A stretch of 64,000 bases of DNA from Pictodentalium vernedei. Taxonomy: Eukaryota; Mollusca; Scaphopoda; Dentaliida; Dentaliidae. Both the position numbers and the translations under genes were made by a program. The DNA lies in the NCBI GenBank assembly GCA_031216915.1, contig CM062292.1:68188790-68252789 (forward strand). The letters are read 5' to 3'. Each line of letters begins with the position of its first letter. Position 1 is the stretch's first letter. Under the pieces are notes generated by a model that ran no database searches, was not told the DNA's origin, and worked only from the letters and a program-made list of their open reading frames with translations. Shown piece by piece: positions 41,641 to 50,390 of this stretch.

Positions 41641-44600
41641 ATAAATCAAGCAATTCATGGATTGCCGGAAAGTTGCCGTCGAAGAGAAGCTCCTCCGAGA
41701 ACGAAGCGACTCTGAGAGAGTTCTTAACCTACTATCCACGCGTGGATGTAGCTAGGGCTGCATCACGTCTAACCAACTCCAATCAGCCACTGAAGGGCGG
41801 AGTTATACGTGAACAAACTACTGCCCTCAAAAGAAATTACATTGAGAATAATATCCCGTAAATCTTTTCTTGAAGACGTAATGATAACGCCTCAGTAAGG
41901 CGGATTACGTATAATAAAGCGTCTAAGTTAAGTCTACTATACATAATGTCGTTCCCAACATTGAAATTGGAAAAGACATAACGGCGAAAAGAATATATGC
42001 AGTCTTTAATCACACCGTCTAGACGCATATGAACTCTCGGTACGCCCTGCTCTGCCAAAATAAACTATATGTAAAAAAGATAAAATGGCAGAAATGAGCC
42101 ACGCGGACAAGAAACTAAACTATCATGCTTGGTAGCAGGCTTGTATATATATATAAATATATAGCGTCGAAAAATAAAACACATGTTGTAATGACAATAT
42201 TGGACTGCGTCGGTAAGTCAGGGACAAAGTCCCTGTACCGATCGAAAAATCCGAGTCCAATGACGCTATAAGTCTCTTATCCAAGATCGCAGCAATGAAG
42301 TCCGAAAAATAATCACTGGAAGAAATGCCAGAAGATATGAAAGGCATCTTCCGATACTACTAAAGGGAAAACTCGAAATCTTTCGAATCCCTTTCGCCAT
42401 CCTGTCGGACCCTATAAAGCGTTCGGTCGTCCGTAGCTTGATGCAACCGCGGACCGCACCGACCCAGCGCCGTCGGATAATTCCTGATTCGACCGAGAAA
42501 CCGTCAATTGCTGGGATGCTGCGAAACAACTGTGCTAACTCGGATAGCACGTCCGTCACTGAGGCCTGAGGAGCAGCGGTCTTACGATGCATTGCCGCAG
42601 GAAGCTCCGAGATCGTTACCCCGTGCATACTTCCAATATGCGAGCGAACGGAGTGTATAAGCCTCGTGTCCCTTGGCTACCGGATGGCGCGACCTATTCG
42701 CTGTGGAATCACTGAATGCCGAAACTGATCGGATACTCGAGGTCACGTAGCCAATGTGCGGTCGTGTGCCCTGCTGTGAGGATGAGGAAGCATTAAAGAC
42801 AGTCTCTCGGACTGTCAATATAACGGAGCGTCCCGAGCAACGGACATATGCTCCGAATGTAAAATATCTGAACCACAACATGCGGTCCCCTATGTTGTTG
42901 GCTTCCTCCGATCTGTCCTCAATCTGCCGTCACTGGGTGAGTACTAAAGTAATTAAAGTGCTCGCATCACCCAAATCTCCTTCCTAGACCGCAACGGACG
43001 AACCCGGCAGCCGAACCATTCGATGAATGTACGCTACACCGGGTGAGCTAGCGAATGTCACTCCGTAAGCGATAGACATATTTCATGAGCACTTATTGCC
43101 GCTAACTCTTCATTAACTATGACGACAGAGGCACACTTTTGAAAGACATCTCCATAACTCTTCGAACAAGAAACCAGAAATGCTTGGATAGCAAGCATAA
43201 AATAATAATATATATAGCGTCGTTCAATAATTCGAAAGTTTGTGTGACATTATTGGACTATGTCGGAACTGAGGGACGATGTCCCTGAACCGAACCAAAA
43301 ATTTCTAAGTCCACCGACGCTATCAGTTTCTTATCCAGCATGGCAGCATATGTTGTTCCGAAAGGGAAAGCTTGAAATCCACCGAATCCCTTTCGGTATC
43401 CCATCGGACCGGATGAAACTTTCGGACGTCCGTACCCGCTTCCGCGGAGCGTCCCGACCCAGCATCGTCGGATAAAATATATGCGACAGATTCAGTTGAT
43501 GCTGGGATGCTGCGATAAACTGTGCTATTAAGGAAAGCACATCCGTTCCCGAGGCCTGTGCAGTAGCGGACATACGATGCATTGCCGCTGGAAGCTCCGT
43601 GTACGTTGACTCCCGCACACTTCCTATGCGAACGTCCGGAGTCTGCAGGCCTCGAGTCCCCGGCTACCGACCCAGCGCTGTCGGATAATTCTCGATCCGA
43701 CACCGTTTCTGTCGGCTGCTGGAATGCTGCGATAAGCTGTGCTATGTGCACAAGAATGTCCGGCGTCGAGACCTGCGGAGGCGCAGTCTATCGCTGCTTC
43801 GCCGAGGGCAGCTCCGCATCAGATGGCTCCCGCATACTTTTCCTATGCGAACGTCCGGAGTCCATCGGTCTCGAATCCCTGGCTGCCGGATGGTGTGACC
43901 TGGTCGCCGAAGAATCCTTGATCGGCGAAGCTGGTAATATATCGGCGGTCACGCAGCCAAGGTGCGGTCGTGTGCACTGACGAGAAGAGGAAGCCTTAGC
44001 AGTCTCAGCGGACTGCCTATACAACGGAGCGTCCCGAGCGACGGACGTATGCTCCGCTAACTACACATTTGTACCACAACATCTGGGGCCAGATGTTGTT
44101 GAACGAGAGAGGGGCCTCTCTCGCTTGCCGTCCGGATGGACCGGAACGAGCTATGAACCGGACTAAAAGGCTTCCTCCGTTCTCCCTCCGATCCGCCGTC
44201 ACTGGGTGTGCATTAAGTTAATTTTATAGTGCTCGCATCACCCCAAAATTCCTTCTAGACCGCAACGGACGAACCCGGCTGCCGAACCATTCGGTGAATG
44301 GACGCTACACCGGGCGAGCTAGCGGACGTCAAAGGCCGTCGAACCTACTAGGGTCCTCTTAGGCAATTGGCGTATTACATGAGCACTTTTCCGCTAGCCC
44401 TTCATTAATTGTGACGACGGAGGCACACTGTTGGAAGACATCACAGATACATCACCCTAATCTTGATCGTCTGAAATAGAAATTGATAAAGTAGAGTGAC
44501 CCTGCGGGGAAAGGACCGGAGTGTCCAAATCCCCAACAACATACCGTGACATACGCTTCCCATATTGTCATCGAAATCATACGATACAGAACAGGAGTTA

Positions 44601-44690
44601 ATGCGAGTACACTGACCACATATAGAATGATAATAAGGTCAGAGGAAGACTTCCTCTTAAAGCAATTGATCAATATCCTTTCAATGTGAA
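41641..44690 (-). pseudogene. Rearranged gag remnant, copy E
   Basis: The gag 3' part (41641-42160) is followed by three successive versions of the gag middle: about 42160-43190, 43200-43670 and 43670-44340. GACCCAGC-CGTCGGATAA recurs at 42464, 43455 and 43673. The last version is far closer to the young copies than the other two. The start codon position (near 44683) reads CAA on the plus strand instead of CAT, so Met is lost. Confidence 0.75.
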
Positions 44691-45600
44691 AAGAAAACAA
44701 GTCCTGGTACTCGCACTAACGGTACTCGCACTAACCCCTGGCAATCAAAATACATAATAATAAAATGATCCATTAATATAGAAAAAATAATTGAAATCAA
44801 AATATTTTGAAAAAATATTTTTTCAGAACAGCCCAAGTTTCTGAAAAGTAACGTTGAGCCCCAATGGATCCCAAGCCTAAGTGTGGACAAAAATTTTAAA
44901 AATATTTTAAACAATTTTTTCAACACTTACGAACAATAATAATGTATCTAGTTATGATTAAAATAACATAAAGATATTATTATTTAGAAATCCCCCCTCA
45001 CACAGAGGGCTGTTGTAAATGTAAACAATGAGTGTAAAAACACTAAAATAAGACTCCAGGCACCCAGGCCCGAAATCAGTTACCAAAAATACACCATCTG
45101 ATGCAAAACAGAGACTTCCAGGGAAGAAACTGCAGAACATCAGATGGTAGATGCAGAACACAACGCCTAACCACCCGTAGGTGAAGACGTAAACATGGGG
45201 AAAGAACAGAATTCATTCTGTTATACAGCTAAAACTCCCAAGAAATTTTAGTAATAATAATTACAGAAACTATGCCAAAAGCATGGGAGAATAGCAAGGG
45301 GGAACTTAAAGGACAGGGAGAGAGGAAAAACACTTGAAAAAACAGTGTAACTAAATAATCAGAATGACAACAAAATGGCTGCTGCCTTGAAAATAGGTAA
45401 CTTAACATAATTTCATTAAAAAATTTTAAGTTACAGCCCTGATAATATTCTGTCACACATTCTTTTCCTCTCCTCCTTTTCTATCCTCCTTAGAATCACC
45501 ATTTCACTAATATTTATGTGTCTGGCATCATTTAAACTGAGATTTAAAAGCACAAAGATCAGTCAGATGTTAACTGATGAAGGGCCAAACTTAGAATGAT

Positions 45601-45782
45601 AAATGGCGCCAATTTCGGAACGTCCTTGACACTGCGCATGCGCAGTAGGGGCGAAGTGTGGAGGGCCTTCCAGGACATGTTTTCTTTAGTTTTAGATGCA
45701 AATTTTGGGGATTGGGGGGCAAAATTTGTGTTTGGCCCTATATTTTAAGAGTTAGCACCAGCTATGTCTGGGTCATTGGTAC
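45601..45782 (-). repeat. Left terminal repeat of copy E
   Basis: It has AAATGGCGCCAATTTCGG, the perfect ACTGCGCATGCGCAGT at 45631-45646, and the subfamily-specific TATTTTAAGAGTTAGCACC also found inverted at the low end of copy H (62401-62425). Confidence 0.85.
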
Positions 45783-45793
45783 AGTATAAAAAT

Positions 45794-46297
45794 TTTGCTT
45801 GTTGAGCTCATTCCAATAAGGGGTCATAAGCTATGTTTTTGACACAAAAAAAAAAAAAAAATAGTTATTCAATAATTTTGTTTACAAGTATCGTCTGCTT
45901 TTCATGTTAAGTAAAGAGTTATATTTATTTATTTATTTATTGGTGTTTAAGGTCACATATTTATGCACAATGGCTAATCATGACCGTGACAGTTTTACGG
46001 GTGGAAGAAGCCGGAGTACCCAGAGAGAACCACCAAGCAACGGCGAGCAACTGTCAGCTCCCCAACATACTAACTCCACACAAACAGGGTTAGCATTGGT
46101 TGAAGACAAGTGCATCATCGTCGTGCAGTACACCTTAGTACACAACGCCACCGTGCCCCCACGCGGGCAATGGAGATGAAGTGTCTTGCCCAAGGACACA
46201 ATGCAGTTGCCACAGGTGGGATTCGAACCGAGGACCTCTCGGCTTGCAGTCTGCACCTCTACCTACTGAGCCACCACGCTCCCAAGTAAAGAGTTAA
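45794..46297. mobile_element. Palindromic MITE M6 right half, with SINE S2 in its end
   Basis: After the E tip, GAGCTCATTCCAATAAGGGG, TCATAAGCTATGTTTTTGAC, an A run, AGTTATTCAATAATTTTGTTT and GTTAAGTAAAGAGTTA follow the MITE consensus to its terminus. The terminal GTAAAGAGTTA is duplicated around SINE S2, and the final TTAA is at 46294-46297. Confidence 0.75.
45922..46283 (-). mobile_element. tRNA-derived SINE copy S2
   Basis: Same family as S1 (B box GGTTCGAATCC, body end GACCTTAAACACCAAT, tail of TTTA repeats on the plus strand). It is flanked by AAGTAAAGAGTTA at 45909-45921 and 46284-46296, a perfect 13-bp target duplication. Confidence 0.88.
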
Positions 46298-46460
46298 CTA
46301 TAATCTCGACTGATATTCCAACTACATGATCAAGGCATGCTGATGATGTAGATGGAATATTTTAACAATCCAAACTTAACAGGGGAGACAAATCAGGTTT
46401 ACAACACCAACCAGTCATCTTCACAATGCTCCTAGATAACAGATATGTTGTTATATGTTA

Positions 46461-46793
46461 TTTAATTATTTTATTGGGGTATTACGAGGCTAGGCGAGTT
46501 GGGCCACCTCGAGTTGAACAGTTTTACAGGTGGCGGAAGCCAGAGTACCCAGAGAGAATCACCAAGCAGCGGTAAGCAAAATGTTAGACTCCCCAATGTA
46601 CTAACTCTGCACAACCAGGGTTAGCAATGGGTGAAGGCAAGTGTATCATTGACATGCTGTACGCCTTAGTACACAGCACCACCGCACACCCACACGCAAC
46701 CTTGCCCAAGGACACAGTGCAGGATCGAACCATGGACATTTTGGTTTGAAGTTTTAATGCTCTAACCACATGCACTGAGCCATCATGCATTCA
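46461..46793 (-). mobile_element. tRNA-derived SINE copy S3, diverged
   Basis: The head is degraded (GGCTCAGTGCATGTGG, GGTTCGATCCTG) and the 3' part differs from S1. It is flanked by TTGTTATATGTTA (46448-46460) and TTGCTATATGTTA (46794-46806), a target duplication with one change. Confidence 0.75.
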
Positions 46794-46952
46794 TTGCTAT
46801 ATGTTAAAACCAACAAGGATGGATCAGTTGCCATCACATGTCAGTACAGTATTATATCAATCAAACAAAGCAGGATAAACTTGATATCTTATTGCAATGT
46901 TCGTATGACTTTTTATATCACTTTAGTTCTATATTTAAAGGAAAGGCTTCTA

Positions 46953-47307
46953 TAGGCCAAAAAAAGTTAAAAATCTGTTACTCAAGCCCTCCCACATGCT
47001 CTCTTTTTATAACCAATGCAAACTTCAAAAAATAAAAATTAAACGGTTTATGTCTGATATTTTACCCAAGTTAATAAAACTGATAAATTTGTCCCTTCAG
47101 TGCAACAAGACTTTGCAATGCTTAGCACTGCAAAGCCTTCTTGCACTCAAGAGACGAAATGCACCACCAGCCATGCCATTCTGGTTGTAGATTATGAGGC
47201 CTAAGACATAAAACAACCAAGCACATGAACTTTTGAAGGCAAAGAAATAATAATTACAAAAAATAAAAAAAACAAAAAAACGTCCGTTCGCATGCAATTT
47301 TACAATG
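46953..47307. mobile_element. Hairpin MITE copy 2, right end lost
   Basis: It starts TAGGCCAAAAAAAGTTAAAA then ATCTGTTACTCAAGCCC. The central hairpin (47090-47156) has several mismatches. The right terminal inverted repeat is absent; the sequence changes near 47305 to the second pearl-like element. Confidence 0.7.
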
Positions 47308-47462
47308 AAAGTGTCAATGACACTGTAGCTTAACTTGTCTGTGTGTTGTGTTTGATGAAAAGGATAATGTTCAATGTTTATGAAAGGATTATGAAATAAG
47401 ACAAGAATTGTGATAATTGGGAATATGTTAATTTCTGTTCCCTGTATGCTATGTTTTTAATA

Positions 47463-47826
47463 TTATTATTTATTATTATTTATTAGGGTTTAAGGTCACA
47501 TATTTTTGCACAATGGCTAATCATGACCATGACAGTTTTTACGGGTGGAGGAAGCAGGAGTACCCGGAGAGAACCACCGAGCAATGGCGAGCAACTGTCA
47601 GCTTCCCAACATACTAACTCCACACAAGCAGGGTTAGCATTGGTTGAAGACAAGTGCACCATCAACGTGCAGTACGCCTTAGCACACGACGTCACCGTGC
47701 ACCCACATGGGCAATGGGGGTGAAGTGTCTTGCCCAAGGACACAACGCGGTTGCCGCAGGTGGGATTCGAACCGAGGACCTCTCGGCTTGCAGTCTGCAC
47801 CTCTACCTAATGAGCCACCGCACCCC
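47463..47826 (-). mobile_element. tRNA-derived SINE copy S4
   Basis: Close relative of S1/S2 with an intact B box (GGTTCGAATCC), an A-box-like segment, and a TTATTATTT-type tail. Flanked by CTATGTTTTTAATA at 47449-47462 and 47827-47840. Confidence 0.88.
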
Positions 47827-47959
47827 CTATGTTTTTAATAAAAATAATATGAGGTGTAGACTGTACTAAAGAACTGAGGAGTGGGTTAATGTGGCCTTCA
47901 CAGTTAATGTATGTGGCCCTCACAGTTAACATATGTCAACAAAAGTTACCAAGTTACAG

Positions 47960-49060
47960 AGAAATTATTCGAAAACGAGTCATCCTATCAAGTTACAATG
48001 AATATCCCTTCAAAAATATGGCCTGTAGACTGTGCTAAAGGTTTTCGGGCTTCAGGCCTGTGAAGCCATCAGGGTTGACTGATTGCAACTAAAAGGGGAC
48101 GTCATCATCTCGATATTATACTGAGTCATTCTACCAAGTTACAATGAAATCCCTTCACAAATACGACCTGTAGTCTGTACTTTCAGGTTTTGGGCTTGGG
48201 CAGCCATCATGGTTGAATGATCGCCACCAAAGGGGACATTCTCATCTGGGCATTATCTGGAGTGATCCTACAAAGTTACAATGAAATCCCTTCATAAATA
48301 TGACCTGTAGACTGTGCTAAAGGTTTTCGGGCTTCGGGCCCCTGTAGCTGCCACAGTTAACCAATCACGACCAAAAGGGGATGTCATCATCTAGGCATTA
48401 TATGGAGTCAACCTAACAAGTTACAATGAAATCCTTCCATAAATACGACCTATAGACAATGCTAAAGGTTTTTGGGTTTTGGGCTCGGCCAGCCGTCACT
48501 GCTGAATGATCGCGACCAAAAGGGGACGTTCTCATCTAGACATCATTTGCAGACATCCTACCAAGTTACAATGAAATCCCTTCATAAATATGACCAGTAG
48601 ACTGTGCTAAAGGTTTTCGGGCTTCAGACCCCTGTAGCCATCACAGTTGACCAAACGCGTCCAACTGTGCTAAAGGTTTTCAGGTTTTGGGCTCGGGCAG
48701 TTGTCACGGTTGACAGATCGTGATCAAATGGGGAAGTTCTCATCTAGACATCATACGGAGTCATCCTACCAAGTTACAATGAAATCCCTCCATATTAAAT
48801 ATGACCTGCAGACTGTGCTAAAAGTTTTTGTGTTTCGGGCTTGGGCAGCCATCACAGTTGACAGATCATGATCAAAAGGGGACGTTCTCATCTAGACATT
48901 ATACAGAGGCATCCTACCAAATTACGATGAAATTCCTTCATAAATACGACCTGTAGACTGTGCTAATGGTTTTCGGGTATTGGGCTCAGGCAGCCATACC
49001 AGTTGACCGATCGCGACCAAAAGGGGACGTTCTCATTTAGACACGACCCCAAACCTGCAT
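47960..49060. repeat. Tandem core of second pearl-like element, about 7 units of 140 bp
   Basis: Each unit carries AAGTTACAATGAAATCCCTT, GACCTGTAGACTGTGCTAAA, GGTTTTCGGGCTTCGGGC and GACCAAAAGGGGACGTTCTC or variants. Marker positions are near 47995, 48139, 48277, 48423, 48568, 48776 and 48922. Confidence 0.8.
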
Positions 49061-49207
49061 ATGAAATTTCGTGACGATCAGACAAGAACTACGGGGTGTA
49101 GCCTGTGCTAAAGGAAAATGTGAACAGACTCACAGATTCACAGACTAACAGACTTCTGCATGCGTGATGGCACTAGCTTATCTTGACTTTGTCAAGTTAA
49201 GCTAAAA

Positions 49208-49391
49208 AAAGCCTTAGAAACAGAAAATCTACTTTATAAGGCCATAATAAACAGGTTTTGTAAGAAAAAGGCGCAGACAAAAAAAAAAAAAAAATTCTTA
49301 CATTATATCTCTTGGATGATAATCCATCACAGAATTGTGCACATAAAATCTTTTAAAATAACATAAAGATGTACCCTGAAATTATAAAAAT
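49208..49391. other. Short AT-rich flank of copy F
   Basis: No feature except an A run near 49280. It ends ATTATAAAAAT at the F insertion point. Confidence 0.4.
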
Positions 49392-49430
49392 GTTAAAAAA
49401 TTTATAGTAATTTATATATTTTTTATACTT

Positions 49431-49619
49431 ACCAATGACCCAGACTTAGCTGGTGCTAACTCCAACAAAACCAGGGCCAAACACAAATTTTGCCCCCCAA
49501 TCCCCAAAATTTGCATCCAAAACAAAAAGAAATCATGTCCTAAAGGACCTCCATACTACGCCTCTACTGCGCATGCGCAGTGACGCAGTCGTCCCGAAAT
49601 TGGCGCCAATTATCATTCT
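49431..49619 (+). repeat. Right inverted terminal repeat of copy F
   Basis: 189 bp, inverted partner of 56325-56513; holds the TGCGCATGCGCA palindrome near 49570. Confidence 0.9.
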
Positions 49620-49694
49620 TACTGGCAGTGCCTGGTCAGCGCTATGTACTCAGCGGGGAGGCAAGAGTTCCCAACTCCAGGGAGGGCCATCCCC

Positions 49695-49782
49695 GTCTGG
49701 GTCATTGGTAAGTATAAAAAATATATAAATTACTATAAATTTTTTAACATTTTTATACTGTACCAATGACCCAGACTTAGCT
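49695..49782. repeat. Internal complementary region of copy F
   Basis: 49695-49748 is complementary to the low tip and 49749-49782 to the high tip, joined as TTTTTTAAC-ATTTTTATAC. Confidence 0.9.
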
Positions 49783-50390
49783 GAATAGTAAACAGGCTGG
49801 AGGGCCTAGGACATAGAGGAAAATCCAATAAGCTCAACTATTTAGTAAAGAGGTAACCCCTTAAGGAGAAAAGGAGTATTAGGCTTTACATGTATCTTTC
49901 TTATTTAATATTAAATTAGAAAGATACACTACCCTTAATAATTGAGCACAATAACATTCATGTTCTCTATTAACATCCAGTATAACCCTTATACTAATTA
50001 TTTTTAAAGCAAGCCAATAAATAAAGTAGTCCAGAGAATTGAGACTCTTTATAATCATTTAAAAGTGTCCGAGTATTGTATATTAAAGCCCGTTTGACAC
50101 TTGACATATACAAATGCTTCACACCGAGCTACACTTTAAAAATAAGACATGAATGAATTTAAACATTAATATTACACTTTAAAACCATCCCGGAAGCGAC
50201 TCAGAAATACTGACTTGGAGGAGGCATTCCCTTGCTTTTCACTATAAAGCAGGTGACCTAAGGGAACACCCGCCCCCCCCCCCCCCCCCCCCCTTCCCCT
50301 TGCCCTGGGTCAAATAGCCCAGAGCGAAGAGGGCAGCCGGACGGAGTCACTGCCGGAACAGAAAGCCTGCATAACTATAGTTGCAACTGT

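Larger units (their letters stand above)
39258..45793 (-). mobile_element. Decayed DIRS1-like copy E, second subfamily
   Basis: It shares specific words with copy H (AGAAGTAATAGGCCTTACAT, AATCATGTCCGTTGACATATG), unlike the young copies. It lacks the right terminal repeat and internal complementary region. The RT core is deleted: near 41640 RNase H sequence (GTATAAATCAAGCAATTCAT) passes straight to gag 3' sequence (GCCGGAAAGTTGCCGTC). The gag middle is repeated three times. It ends with the terminal repeat and the tip CAGTATAAAAAT at 45793. Confidence 0.85.
47309..49207. mobile_element. Second pearl-like tandem-core element
   Basis: The left part has TAGCTTAACTTGTCTGTG (about 47327) and the right end has GACTTTGTCAAGTTAAGCTAAAAA, an inverted pair that parallels GCTCACCTGA/TCAGGTGAGC of the first element. 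Between them lie about seven tandem units and the SINE S4. Just before the right end is a short CAGACT/CACAGA-rich zone. Non-coding. The sequence is unrelated to the first element but the layout is the same. Confidence 0.65.
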
